A stretch of 64,000 nt of DNA from Piezodorus guildinii. Its lineage: Eukaryota; Arthropoda; Insecta; Hemiptera; Pentatomidae. The translations under genes were made by a program, and so were the position numbers. The stretch spans positions 148,002,968 to 148,066,967 of the forward strand of contig CM041293.1 of NCBI GenBank assembly GCA_023052935.1, written 5' to 3'. Shown here one piece after another: positions 22,734-34,260 of this stretch. The notes under the pieces are model-generated. The model saw only the letters and a program-made list of their open reading frames with translations, was not told the DNA's origin and did not search any database. Within the stretch, counting starts at the first letter, position 1, and each line of letters begins with the position of its first letter.

Positions 22734-23630
22734 TTACTTTCACTTACTATATATGGTAAGGGGAAGTATTGCGATCGTGAAAATTTTCGAATTCCAGTTT
22801 TCAACGGAAATACACGTTTTGGGATCCCCTGAGTCCAAATAACCAAGTCCCGCAAAAAGGTCTGAGTGTGTGTGTGTGGTAACTCCCGGGCGGAAACGGT
22901 AAGTCCTATGAAACTGAAATTTCATATTTAAGACAACTATACGCCCGAGACGTGACAAAACTTTTTTTCATCAAAATGAGCTTACCAGAAGAGGCACTTT
23001 ATACTATGCATTTTGCACCTTTTTCCGATTTTCTCTAAAACGGTTCCGACGATTTTAATTAAACTCGCTATATCGATGTAAAATTTAACGGGCTTTAATA
23101 TCATGTAGGTTTTATTTAGATAAAAATGGTTTGACAGGGCTTAAATACCGATATTTTAAATTTTCTTCCCCTAAAGTACCTTTAATTTTGTAGGTTCAAT
23201 AATATTAACTAGATTATCTTGTTAACGATGATGAAAAACAGGTAAATATATAAATTGAATAAATTCGATATCCAACAAAAGGAGAAAACAGAAAAAATAT
23301 TTTTTTAATACAATTTTTCGTTTTTGAACATAAGAGCAGTAATATACATGTATGATATACCGTTGGAAAGCTAAAGATTTTAGAAAAAATATCATCTCAT
23401 ACACAAGCTTTTAAAAGTTAATAGAGAGTGATGAGAAGAAGATAAAACTAACTGATTATTTTACATAATAAAATAAAAGATTTTTTAATAAAACACATGT
23501 TTCTATATAAATTAAATTTATTTAATTCTTTAATAGTTTCACGTATTTTTAACTCTTACTCTATTTGAAAATTCTTTCATTGATTTTACAAATTGATGTA
23601 AGTGAAAGTCGTGTATTGTCCGCACCAGAT
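22734..23630 (-). repeat. Rpt-1 copy, full length
   Basis: At about 897 bp it runs from TTACTTTCACTTAC to GTCCGCACCAGAT. All internal blocks are present. It is one of the best templates for a family consensus. Confidence 0.9.
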
Positions 23631-24400
23631 TTTTTTAAATATTTGTCAAGTAAGTGTTGTAGTAACCGGTGTCTACGAACAGTTTCTTGCAGTATCAGTA
23701 TAGCGCGAGGATTAGATGTAGACCGCCTGTCAAGAGTGTCGGATTTTTTCTACAGGAGTAAGTGAGATGTTACTAATGGATACTGTGGTGCAGGAAGTCA
23801 CCACATTCCAGAAATTCAAATACCTAATTATGCTTCAAACTTTAATTAGTATTTAATTTTTACCAATGTTTTATTTTTTTCAGTTTACAAATCTTTACAT
23901 ATGTCGTTATCCCACACTCCCAAATTACATCTTAACAACCAGCCGAAAGACCCATATATGTTTGTCAACATCTATTATTTATACGATCCAATTCTGGGTG
24001 AAACGGAGTTTGGCTTTTTTTGTTAAAAGACAGACGAACATCAGCGCAAAAATAATACGTTTCAAATTTGGTAAATCTTATTTAAAAAAAAAAAAAAAAA
24101 TTATATATTCGAAATATTATATTTACAGACACAATCAATTTTCGTCATTCAATACTACTTTATGTATTATGATTTACTAATGCTGAGTTCAAAACGTAGT
24201 TCCTCTATTACTTTTTTTTTTAGTTTGAGATTTAAGAGATGTAAATTTCGAAGTTTGAAAAATAATCATTTCTCAACCTATTATTTTTTTCGTTTAAGTA
24301 TTGTAGCATACTTTGTATAGAAAGCTGTATATTTGAGTCAATTTCAGGAAAAACCGAACTCAACGCCAAACAATTGAATTATTTAAAAAATGAAGAGAGA
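23631..24400. other. AT-rich flank of the palindrome
   Basis: No gene is seen. The longest frames (66 and 104 codons) are low-complexity and AT-driven. An A-run at 24083-24099 breaks one of them. Confidence 0.45.
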
Positions 24401-24408
24401 TTTATAGC

Positions 24409-24580
24409 TTTTTTCAGTCAAATTCATAATTTTTTCAGTCAAATTCATAATTTTTTCAATCGAATTCATAATGTTTTCAGTCAAATTCATAATTTTTTCA
24501 GTCAAATTCATAATTTTTTCAGTCAAATTCATAATTTTTTCAATCAAATTCATAATTTTTTCAGTCAATTTCATAATTTC
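24409..24580. repeat. 21-bp tandem array, left arm
   Basis: About eight units of a 21-bp motif (TTTTTTCAGTCAAATTCATA-like) are present. Because 21 is a multiple of three, both strands stay open and translate as a heptad repeat (EKIMNLT on the minus strand). This is a by-product, not a gene. Confidence 0.92.
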
Positions 24581-25996
24581 TTGTACCCATTTTATACATT
24601 TAATTTAATGAGGTTTTGCAATCAAGAACTTAACATTTTTATTAAATCTTGTTGTTGTTTATCCATTAAACGTTACTTTATGTTACTGTGCTTAATCCGA
24701 CGGTGCCGCGGGAGTCTTGAGATTTGCCTATCCAGGTTTACTTAAGATAGGGATCTTTCACGAGTTACACTTTTTAAATCTTTTAAGGGTCACTTGTGGA
24801 GCACAAATATAGGGTGATCTGCTGGTTTTGGACTTGCTACCTTAAGCATAGAAGGCTGTTATGCTAGCCACTACTCCACAGGTGACCCTCAATGTTCCAA
24901 AAATCCACAGGTGTTTGAATCTGATGGGTTTAAACACGTGACCTTGGGCTTATTGATCTTTAACACTTTGCTGAATGCATCCAGGGTCATCTGTGGAGTA
25001 GTGGCTAGCGTAACAGCCTCTTTTAAAGGACGAAATAACCAAGAATTTTAAATCCCCAAAAGCAAATATAGGGCCATCTGCTGGTTTTGAACTTGCGACC
25101 TTAATCATAGAGAGCTGTTATGGCTAGCCACTACTCCACAGGTGAACCTTTATGCATTCTAAAAGGTGTTAAGGACTAATATGTCCAAGGTCAGGGGTTC
25201 AAACCCACCAGATTCAAACACCTTGTTGAGTGCATCGAGGGTCACCTGTGGTGTAGTGGCTAGCATAACATCCTTCTATCCACTAGGACTGGCGACCTTA
25301 AGCATATAAGGTTGTTATGCTAGCCACTACTCCAGAGGTGACCCTCGATGCACTCAACAAGGTGTTTGAATCTGCCGGGTTTGAACCCCTGACCTTGGAC
25401 ATATTAGTCCTTAACACCTTTTAGAATGCATAAAGGGTCACCTGTGGAGTAGTGGCTAGCCATAACAGCTCTCTATGATTAAGGTTCATACCTGGCAGAT
25501 GGCCCTATATTTGCTTTTAGGGAGTAAAAATCCTTGGTTATTTCGTCCTTTAAAGAGGCTGTTATGCTAGCCACTACTCCACAGATGACCCTGGATGCAT
25601 TCAGCAAAGTGTTAAAGATCAATAAGCCCAAGGTCACGTGTTTAAACCCATCAGATTCAAACACCTGTGGATTTTTGGAACATTGAGGGTCACCTGTGGA
25701 GTAGTGGCTAGCATAACAGCCTTCTATGCTTAAGGTAGCAAGTCCAAAACCAGCAGATCACCCTATATTTGTGCTCCACAAGTGACCCTTAAAAGATTTA
25801 AAAAGTGTAACTCGTGAAAGATCCCTATCTTAAGTAAACCTGGATAGGCAAATCTCAAGACTCCCGCGGCACCGTCGGATTAAGCACAGTAACATAAAGT
25901 AACGTTTAATGGATAAACAACAACAAGATTTAATAAAAATGTTAAGTTCTTGATTGCAAAACCTCATTAAATTAAATGTATAAAATGGGTACAAGA

Positions 25997-26166
25997 AATT
26001 ATGAAATTGACTGAAAAAATTATGAATTTGATTGAAAAAATTATGAATTTGACTGAAAAAATTATGAATTTGACTGAAAAAATTATGAATTTGACTGAAA
26101 ACATTATGAATTCGATTGAAAAAATTATGAATTTGACTGAAAAAATTATGAATTTGACTGAAAAAA
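25997..26166. repeat. 21-bp tandem array, right arm
   Basis: This is the reverse complement of the left-arm array. The single-unit variants (ATTCGATTG and GAAAACATTATG) occur in mirrored order, so both arrays derive from one by inverted duplication. Confidence 0.92.
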
Positions 26167-26174
26167 GCTATAAA

Positions 26175-27256
26175 AAGGTGTCTGAAATGTTGACTTATTT
26201 TATTATTTTTTTAAAATTATTTTATTTATAAATAATACAATTTGCCACAATCTTGGGCAATGAGTATTAATGCTATAAGAAGTCATTCATTCCTTATGCA
26301 CAGTAAAAATAAAAAAATAAAATAAAAATTACAAAGAAGAATAAATAAAGATAAAAAATAAAATAGAATAAATAAATAATAATAATCTTGGTCACATTCA
26401 TACATATATATACAATATATTTTATTTTATTTTTTTATTTTCTATAATTTTTTTCCAAGGGTTCTTTTTCCTGTATAGAATATTTCACCCCTGATTGCTA
26501 TCAACGATCTAGGTTTTTGCTGTAGTTCTAATGATTGTTTTCGTATTAATTGAACTGATTTAAATACTCGTCCGTATCATGGTCATTTCAGCCTTGTAAG
26601 GGAACTCGGGTAAACTTATTTGTAAATCTAAAGCCTTGTGTAACGGACAAAGTGACTTGTGAATGGTGATTTAGTGTTTCTTGCAATAGTCTAAGAATCC
26701 AACACCTTGTTGTCTTCAAGGTGATATGCTATTGAACAGCATATTAATATGTATATTTTTGGACCCAATTACATTTTAATTACATGATTCTGGTTATAAA
26801 AAAAAAAAAGAACACTGGGTGTTTAAAATTTAAAAACTTTTCAAATTATTACATGGTGATTTATTATTTCAAAATAATAATGTGCATGTTAAATATCCGG
26901 ACACACACCAAATATCTTGTCAGTTAGGAACTAATCATCATATTATATAGCTGTTTTGGAAGTTTACTCATTTGATATATTCAGGAGAATGTCTGGTTTT
27001 CAGGTAATTAAATTGTTTAAATAATGCGAACCAGTTCCAATGTCAATTTTTGTTAAGGAAACGTTACTCACCATACGTAATTATGTGAAAATATTTAATA
27101 ATACTTGAGTGATATTAATATTTTTTTTTTGTTCTGTACCGAATTTAATTCAATTATCTATTTAATAGCAATAACCATAAAAAAAAAATAAGGCATTCAA
27201 AAGACGGAAGAATTTGTTTTTATTCCATAGTTACATTCTAAATATCTACTGAATTC
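26175..27256. other. low-copy AT-rich sequence
   Basis: No gene or family repeat is seen. The part at 26450-26740 is somewhat more balanced in composition, but without open frames or motifs. Confidence 0.4.
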
Positions 27257-27485
27257 GGAGGCGACGTAGTCTTGTGAATAGAGCATTAGTCTACTGTTCT
27301 CCGGGCCTTGGGTTCGAAACCCGGCTTTGGCAGAAAATTATTTATTCTGATAATTCAGCCGGGGGGCGACCCTAGAGTATGGAGACCCCTCCCCCCCTGG
27401 GGCGAAACAAGCCGCTATGAAGTGGTTACCTAAAAATGAAAAAACTGGCGGTTGATCACAATCACATCCCCAAATCTATTAAAAA
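27257..27485 (+). repeat. SINE-B copy (second tRNA-derived family)
   Basis: The head GGCGACGTAGTCTTGTGAAT with B box GGGTTCGAAACCC is followed by a body with ATTCAGCCGGGGGGCGACC and GTATGGAGACCCCTCC. It is distinct from SINE-A. It is not a functional tRNA: the ends cannot form an acceptor stem, and the same body recurs at 30091-30766 and 40245. Confidence 0.78.
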
Positions 27486-27508
27486 AACTCATTTAAGTCA
27501 CTTATATC

Positions 27509-27870
27509 AGAACTATTCGAACATATGAAATCGTGCTTCATGGCTCTATTAAACCATCTGATTCTCCCGCATACAATCCTTACAATCCAAAATTCTTCGC
27601 AAAATCCTGAATGCCCCTTATTTGGTCACAAATAAACTCATCCATAATGACCTGAATATCCCATTTGTTGCAGACCTAGCCCTTAATAGATATACCTCTT
27701 TTAATTCCAAATTCCCATCAAAAACCAAATTCCGTAATCTTCCTTAGATATTCCTGATAATCTACGATTGAAATGAAGACTTCGGGACCTACTTCCACTG
27801 GGTGTTTCACTACTTGTTTTCTCCCTACACAATTACTTATTGCATTTGTATAATACAGTTGTAAATTACT
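27509..27870 (+). mobile_element. LINE-J (Jockey) 3' fragment
   Basis: The + strand carries a decayed ORF2 C-terminus with TTACAATCCAAAATTCTTCG (S-K-I-L-R-type block), GTCACAAATAAACTCATCC and CGTAATCTTCCTTAGATATT. The order is the same as in the minus-strand fragments elsewhere. Confidence 0.65.
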
Positions 27871-28054
27871 ATAATATTTTTTTAAAAATTAGAACTTTGA
27901 GAACTAAGACATGATATATTTACAATCGTAAAATTATATATTTAAATATCGTTTGTTAAAAGTAAAAAAATGAAATTTAATCGCTATGCAGTGGTTCGTT
28001 AGAACTTATTCATTCATATTATAATTTTATTTATTCATATAATAAAAATAAAAA

Positions 28055-28375
28055 ATGGTGCGCAAAACACACGACTTTCACTTATATCCGTTGTTAAAAA
28101 CAATTTAGAATTTTTAAATACCTTTAGGGATGAAATAAGTTTAAAGAGATAATTAAATTGATTTTCAATGAAAACATTTTTTTTTTAATTTATTATATTA
28201 TAATCTAAAACAATCAGTTAATTTCACCCGCTTTTCATCAATCTCCATTACAATTTATAATTTTGTGTATAAAATATTATTTTTCCCCAAAATTTAGCTT
28301 TCCAACGGTATATTATTCGTATATGTTGTGGTTTTTATCTTAAAAATTACATTAAAAAATCACATAAAAAAATCA
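28055..28375 (+). repeat. Rpt-1 copy, 5' part only
   Basis: It starts ATGGTGCGCAAAACACACGA and keeps CAATCAGTTAATTTCACCCG and TAGCTTTCCAACGGTATATT, then is replaced by a new Rpt-1 start. Confidence 0.78.
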
Positions 28376-29096
28376 ATAATCAAACTTTCACTTACTTCGA
28401 CTGTTAAAATTAATTTTAAAACTATTATAAGTTACTTTTGTTAATTTTAAAATATGTTTTCATTTTCTTTGGAAACATATGATTTAGGTTAAATAATATA
28501 ACTCTATATTAAATTGTTATTCAGTAATAAGTTTATTCCCTATTTGTCACTTTGTATTACCTTTTACAACTTTAGCTATAAAATAATCTTTTTCTAAAAT
28601 CATACCGTTTCCAACCGTGTATTATTGTTCTTTTTATAACAATAACAAAAAATTACATACAAAAAAAATAGTTTTATTCTTTTCTCCCTTAGTTGGTCAT
28701 CAGATTCGTCCAACTTGTATACTTAGCCGTCCTTCATCAATGTCATTATGACGATATGGTCAATCTTTTAAAATGTACAGAATTAAAGGTAGTTTAGAGG
28801 AAGAAAATTTAAACTATCGGCATTTAAGCCCTGTCAGACTATATCATTTAAAACGAAACCTACATGATATTAGACCAGTAAAGTTTACATCAATATAGCG
28901 AGTTTAATCAAAATCGTTAGAGCGTTAAAAGGTGTAAAATGCCTGGAATAAAATTCACCAACACACAGACCTTTTCGCGGGACTTGGATTCATGGTCCCT
29001 AAAACGTGTATTTCCGTTTAAAACAGAAATTCGAGAATTTTCACGGTCGCAATACTGTCCCTTACTATATATTTCATATACAGGTAAGTGAAAGTA
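28376..29096 (+). repeat. Rpt-1 copy, head-to-tail with the previous
   Basis: It runs from the subterminal ACTTTCACTTACTTCG to the hairpin TACTATATATTTCATATA and GTAAGTGAAAGTAA at 29096. It directly follows a truncated copy in the same orientation. Confidence 0.85.
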
Positions 29097-29780
29097 AACA
29101 AATAGTTAAAAATATAAGCCTGTTTCAATGATTTGGCGCAGAATATTTTAATATAGCACTTAATTTCCGTTAATTCGCTGATGTTTAAAAATTGTAATTA
29201 ACTTTATAGATGATCAATCATTCTTTAAAGAAATGGCTATTATTTTTTTTTTAATCGGTCAGTCAAAGGCGGATGCAATGAATCTATGTATAATGAAAGT
29301 CGATCTATTGTAGAATTTCTTAAGTGCCAATAAATCTGTTCTTGGAATCAGTAATGGACATTAGGGCCAGAAACTTATCTTTTTTTTCCTGTGTAAAACA
29401 ACCTGTAATCAACGCCAGGCATTCATAGTTTGAAATTATCTTTGAATACATTTATTTAAGAAAACACGGATATACACCGAAATTATTTTTCAGAATATGT
29501 CTTTTTTTTTTTTAATTTGATAAACTTTAAAGGAGCGAGTTTGTGCAAAATATAAGATTCTTTCCTCGCTCGGCTATCCTACTGCGTATTCTGTGCAGAT
29601 ATTTAATCTTATAACAGAGATTTTATACAATCGTGTCCAATTGGAGTGTTGAAATCATTGTTAACAAATCGCCTTAATTCGTCTTAAAAAAAAATGACTT
29701 TCTACCATATGCTATCCTCGAATAATATTCCTCTTATCACTGTTGAACATATCCCCAACTCAGGACTTCATAATGAGAAA
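29097..29780. other. AT-rich, no feature
   Basis: No gene or family repeat was recognised. Confidence 0.4.
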
Positions 29781-29910
29781 GGGTTAACTTGGAATCCTAG
29801 TACAAGACAGAAATAAGAAAAGGCTCATTTACAGAATAATAATTAGCTCTGCATGGTTCCGAAACGCTGGGTAAAATCTCCAAATTCTTTGTTTGGTCAT
29901 ACGTAATATA
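29781..29910 (+). mobile_element. decayed LINE-J (Jockey) fragment, + strand
   Basis: GGGTTAACTTGGAATCCTAG is followed by a frame with KRLIYRIIISSAW, matching the Jockey block that reads KRLIYMSIIRPIW in the fragment at 31006-31230. The same stretch appears in reverse at 31480-31570. Confidence 0.5.
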
Positions 29911-30090
29911 ATCAAAGTTGATACTATTGCTCCAAATCCTGCTGCTTTGGACCGGACTAATTATCAAAAACTCTACTCCAGAGGTGCCTGGACAATGTTT
30001 TTTTTTTAAATTTGAAATCGGCTTAACAATATGTTCAGACAACATTTTAGTTGTGTCTGAACATAACGTTCTTTAACTTTAAGTTTTTTA

Positions 30091-30766
30091 TTTTTTGCGT
30101 TATATCTTCTGTGAGTACGGAGATTATCTGGGGTCTCACCCAGTTTCTATAAAGCTGGACCCAAAAAAAAAAAAAAAAAATGAATGGTCATGGCCTAGAT
30201 CACTCTCAGTCACCAGAATTTTCACTAATTTTTGGCTACTTACTTTATAGAGGATAGGTGTACCCCAGAAGGGTCTCCAAACCCCAGGTTCGCTGAACGG
30301 CTGAAAAAAAAAACAGAATAAATAATTCTGCCTCAGTCGGTTCGAAGCCGGGACCCGGAGAGGAAAGTTGGTGATTAGGGGTGTGTTTTTATTTTAATAA
30401 ACTCTTCAATTATATAAAGAGTTCTTAGTTTTTTATAGAGGACGTGCAACCATTTGATAAACTCTAATAAATGAATTATTTTTATTGTTTTTTCGGGTTC
30501 AACCGACTGAGAATGAACTATTTATTCTACTTTTTCAGCCGTGGAGGAAACCTGGGGTATGGAGACCCTCCTAGGGCACACTTAGTCTCTATAAAGTGGT
30601 TACCAAAAATTGGAAAATCTGGTGGCTGAGCGTGATCTGTCCTTGCGAATCTTCTTAATGTATTGAAACAAAGACCCTTCAATTTCTTTTTCTTTTTTTT
30701 TGCCCAACTGTGAAGAAACTGGTTGAATCACAGGATAATCTCCGTACTCAAAGCAGATATAACACG
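30091..30766. repeat. older foldback built on SINE-B
   Basis: The left arm (about 30091-30365) and right arm (about 30475-30766) are reverse complements at moderate identity. Shared blocks include GAGTACGGAGATTATC, GAGGGTCTCCATACCCCAGG-like, CGGCTGAAAAA and CTCAGTCGGTT. Each arm includes a SINE-B copy (minus at about 30230-30370, plus at about 30480-30640) plus non-SINE flank. The loop is about 110 bp. Confidence 0.6.
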
Positions 30767-30777
30767 ATAAATAATAA

Positions 30778-31245
30778 TTTTTTTTTTATTTTTTTTTAAC
30801 ATTTTATTGGTATTTACAACTTCATTTTAAAAAAATACATCAAGTAAATGTGATAGTTATATAATACAATGACATGATATACATGTAGAGAAGTTTCCCA
30901 TTGGAAGCACTCTAAAACTATTTGAAACTAGAAGGTTCTGGAGCCATCTCCTTTTCAGGTGCCTCGAAGGATTATCCGGAATTGAAGAGGAAGAAAGGAT
31001 TGAAATTAGTGGGTTAGAGTGAGAATGGAGTTTGTCATGAAAGGATTGATTCTTGGTCCCGGCCAAATCAGTAACATAGGGAACATTAAGGTATATATGG
31101 ATAAGGTTATTCGTGACAAAGAAAGGAGCGTTAAAGATTTTACGTTTGGTTTAGTAGAGCCCCAAAGCTCTACTCCGTAAGTCCAGATTGGTCTTATAAT
31201 ACTCATGTAGATGAGCCTTTTGTAGTTCAAAGCAGGGTTTGACCG
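30778..31245 (-). mobile_element. LINE-J (Jockey) 3' fragment with poly-A
   Basis: On the minus strand the segment encodes KRLIYMSIIRPIWTYGVELW then GSTKPNVKSL. After a frame change it reads NPSRHLKRRWLQNLL, the end of Jockey ORF2, followed by a short 3' UTR and a poly-A (T-runs at 30778-30798). The parallel end of the complete copy reads RRLKRSWLRDLLK, so the family assignment is firm. It is 5'-truncated. Confidence 0.82.
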
Positions 31246-31479
31246 TTTGTCTAGTCAGTGTTGTAGTAGCCCAAAACGGCGAGCAGAAATAATAAACTTA
31301 AAACCTAAGAACATATATCAAATTTTCTATAAAAAAAAAAAGAATAGAGTCAATTATTTTGCTATCTTTAGAGTATATTTTTTGGTAATAGCTAGGTCCA
31401 AAGCGGCATGGTTTGAAACATTAGGATTAACTTTGATTACATCATGCATGAACAAATAAAAAGTATTGGAGATTTTTCC

Positions 31480-31570
31480 AAGCGTTTTGGAATGTAAACT
31501 GCAGAGTTTTATTATGGTCATATTAATGAACCTTTTCTTGTACTAGGATTCCAAGTTAACCCTATATTAA
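31480..31570 (-). mobile_element. decayed LINE-J (Jockey) fragment, - strand
   Basis: Reverse complement of the start of the fragment at 29781, including a shared 26-bp stretch around CTTGTACTAGGATTCCAAG. It lies outside the foldback and may be part of a larger inverted arrangement. Confidence 0.45.
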
Positions 31571-32204
31571 TATGAAGACCTGGATAGAGGATATTCTCAA
31601 CAGGGATAAAAACAAACAATAAAAAATAAGTACTATTTAAATAAGTGAATAATCTATATCACGGATATCACGAACATTTTAATGGTTAAAATCCATATTT
31701 CTCAACTTCTTAATCCAGGAATTATGTCTTTCAACGTTGTGTAATTTGCGGTACTGAGTAGAATATATAGTGTAAAATGTCCCTAGAACGTTGTAGAGAA
31801 TGTATTAATCCTGTAAAGCAGGCTTAAAGCCTCAGGTAAGAGACGAAGCTAGGATGGTGACTGACAGAATACACGAAGCAGGTGGACTGGAACGTGTTCT
31901 ATGACAGTGCAGTGCGCCTAGTTCTATGTCCTTCTCTACAAGTTTCTTGTTCACGATCATGCTCACTGATCTTCATCTCCTCATTTAAGATTCTTGTCCG
32001 ATCTACTTCTGGAATGTCTGTAGTTCAACATCTCTTTCCATCCTTCGTGATATGATTTTTAAAGTTATTTTGTCACGAATCCTTTCTTGCTGTATAATTT
32101 ACTGGGTTTTTTTTTCTGCAGTTTCAAACTGCAGAGAATGAATAAAGAACATATATCAGAGCATTCTTTGATAAATAGCTAACAATAATTTTAAGTAAAA
32201 GCAA
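31571..32204. other. low-copy sequence, no gene recognised
   Basis: It is not matched by the repeat families. A donor-like AAAGCCTCAG then GTAAGAG sits at about 31838, but I see no open exon upstream of it. Confidence 0.4.
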
Positions 32205-32733
32205 AAAAAAAAAAAGTGTATATAAGATAATAATTTTTCTAAAATCTTTAGCATTCCAACGGTATATTACTGTTTTATTTATTTAGTTCAAAAACAAAAA
32301 ATTGCATTAAAAAAATATTTTTGCAGTTTTCTCCTTTAGTTGGATATCAAATTCATCCAACTTATATATTTATTTATTTATTAGCAATGCTAACAAGATA
32401 ATATGGTTATTTTTTAAAAATCTACACAATTACTTTAGAGGAAGAAAATCAAAAATATCGGCATTTAAGCAACGTCAGACTATTTCAATTAGAATTAAAC
32501 CTACATAATATTAAATTAAAGCCCGTCCAAATTTACATCGATATAGCGAGTTTAATCAAAATCGTTAGGGCCGTTTTTGAGAAAATTTTAAATAGATGCA
32601 AAATGCATGGTATAAAGTGGCTCTTTTAGTAAAAGAAGTTGATAAAACATCCCGGGCGTATTGTACGGTCAATATCATAAAAAAATTATAAATATCTGCA
32701 TTTAAGCCCTGTCAGACTATTTCATATGATGCC
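32205..32733 (+). repeat. Rpt-1 copy, truncated both ends
   Basis: It starts at ATAAGATAATAATTTTTC and runs to CATCCCGGGCGTATTG, with all middle blocks in order, then repeats a short piece of the CTGTCAGACTATTTCA block before meeting mariner-like sequence. Confidence 0.75.
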
Positions 32734-32880
32734 TTAGGAGAAAGCATCGTCTGTAAGTGGTTCGCTCGGTTCAGAACCGAAAATTTTGATTAGGAAGAAG
32801 CAAAGCACTATGGTCGTCCTACAACTGTTGATAATGACCAATTTCAAAAAATGACCTAAAAGATGACAAAATGTAATAGA
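32733..32880 (+). pseudogene. remnant of another mariner-type transposase
   Basis: The frame GESIVCKWFARFRTENFD is followed by a stop, then EEAKHYGRPTTVDNDQFQK. This is the second helix-turn-helix and GRP linker of a mariner transposase, of a different family from the copies at 4586 and 9433 (WFARF and GRPTTV instead of WFAKF and RGRPPSV). About 50 codons survive. It is useful only as a fossil. Confidence 0.65.
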
Positions 32881-32889
32881 TTGAAATGG

Positions 32890-33010
32890 GTCATATATTT
32901 ATTTATTTTCTTTAATGTTGTACATATCCCCATTTTATTATATTATCATCTACTAGGTGCAAATGACCCTTGTGGTTAAAAAACCCTACTAAATAAATAA
33001 TAAAAATATA
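32890..33010 (+). mobile_element. possible non-LTR 3' tail
   Basis: AATGACCCTTGTGGTTAAAA followed by ACTAAATAAATAATAAAA looks like a LINE 3' UTR and tail. No coding part is present. Confidence 0.35.
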
Positions 33011-33061
33011 TTATCTATAATATAGAATCCTTTTATCAATTACCATTACCTTTAACAACTT

Positions 33062-33062
<1 letters not shown>

Positions 33063-33130
<68 letters not shown>
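33063..33130. repeat. (TA)n then poly-T
   Basis: About 20 TA units are followed by about 28 T. This is a slippage-prone run. Confidence 0.93.
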
Positions 33131-33227
33131 CTAAAATCTTAAGCTTTCTAACTGTAAACTATATCCTGTATTAATATCCTTATTTTTTTAATAAAAAAAA
33201 TATAAAAAAACCTTTACCTCTAAACCC

Positions 33228-33290
33228 ATGAAGGCTTGTAGGAGGGTCTCCACATCCCATGGTCGCTCCACGCTGATTTTTTTTTTTTCA
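33228..33290 (-). repeat. SINE-B body remnant
   Basis: On the minus strand it keeps the block that reads, on the + strand, GGAGGGTCTCCACATCCCAT, as in SINE-B bodies at 30240 and 27390. Confidence 0.45.
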
Positions 33291-33990
33291 TTACCTAAAA
33301 AATATTTTTAGATTGTATATTATTGCAAACTTTGTGTGTTAATCCATCAATGTTACCCTAGAAGTACAGACTTATTATGAAACAAAATCTAAAAATATTT
33401 TTCGTTTTTAAATTGAAAATCTTTTTTTTTTTTTTTTAATTTATTATCTTAATAGAATAATACATGAAATCCTAAATGAAGATGAAAATCAATGATAACC
33501 TTTCCGACCTCCTTGCCTTATTCATAATAAATAAATTGGACTTTTAACGGAGCCCTATGGATTTTTGCTGTAACCTTTCATGACAACCTTTACCTAATAA
33601 TATTTTAAAAATGTATTTGTTTATTCCAGTTCTTCCTTTTTTTTTATTATTGTTTAGTTATTAACCATTCTTAATTTATTTACTTCATCAATATCATTTA
33701 TGAAATATTTAAAATCCTTAAATACATTTAACATGAAAAATAAATAAACTTGCAAAATAAAACGGTGAAAATTGAGTTTTAAGTTAATGGGTTTTATGTT
33801 TAGAAAAAAAAATGTTTTAAATAGAAAGTATGATTGGAAAATACAGTCAAAAGTAATAGGAAATTTTGATTTTAAGTGTCTTATCGTAGATCAATAGATA
33901 AAAAGTTCAAGTGCTTACTGTACCTTTTAAAATTACTTGTCAGCAGAACATGCTTGCCTATTAATCTAGTTCCTTAATGAATAGTTTAAA
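33291..33990. other. AT-rich, no feature
   Basis: No gene or repeat family was recognised. Confidence 0.4.
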
Positions 33991-33995
33991 GTATA

Positions 33996-33997
<2 letters not shown>

Positions 33998-34066
<69 letters not shown>

Positions 34067-34067
34067 G
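33998..34067. repeat. (TA)n microsatellite
   Basis: Two TA tracts are separated by ATTATATAATA. Similar tracts occur at 34159-34182, 34267-34303 and 34336-34350. Confidence 0.92.
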
Positions 34068-34260
34068 CTGCCAATGGGCAGTTTCTCTTCATGTTTTTTT
34101 TTTCATGTGTATTATCATTTTAGCCTATTTACTATAAAAAAAAAAAAAATATAATAATATAATATATATATATAATTATATATAGTGCTGCCAATGGGCA
34201 GTTTCTCTTCATGTTTTTTTTTTTCATTTGTATTATCATTTTAGCCTATTTACTAATAAA

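Larger units (their letters stand above)
24401..26174. repeat. 1.77 kb near-perfect palindrome built from SINE-A pieces
   Basis: The left arm (24401 to about 25270) and right arm (about 25313 to 26174) are reverse complements with only scattered differences. They begin TTTATAGC and end GCTATAAA, and are separated by a roughly 42-bp loop. Each arm contains, from outside in: eight 21-bp tandem units, a SINE-A 3' end, and several SINE-A heads in alternating orientation (CCTGTGGAGTAGTGGCTAGC and its complement). It ends at the sharp boundary where flanking bases no longer pair. This is either a recent inverted duplication or a fold-back assembly or cloning artefact. Confidence 0.9.

Noticed and set aside
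24409..24580. CRISPR-like regular repeats
   Set aside because: The 21-bp units are contiguous, without spacers, and the genome is eukaryotic.
24383..26231. Open frames of 63-123 codons with repeated NFFSQIH or EKIMNLT heptads
   Set aside because: They are translations of the 21-bp tandem arrays. They mirror each other in the palindrome arms and have no start context or other support.
27257..27332. True tRNA gene
   Set aside because: A and B boxes are present, but the ends do not pair as an acceptor stem and the same sequence continues into a SINE-B body found elsewhere. The same applies to the SINE-A heads.
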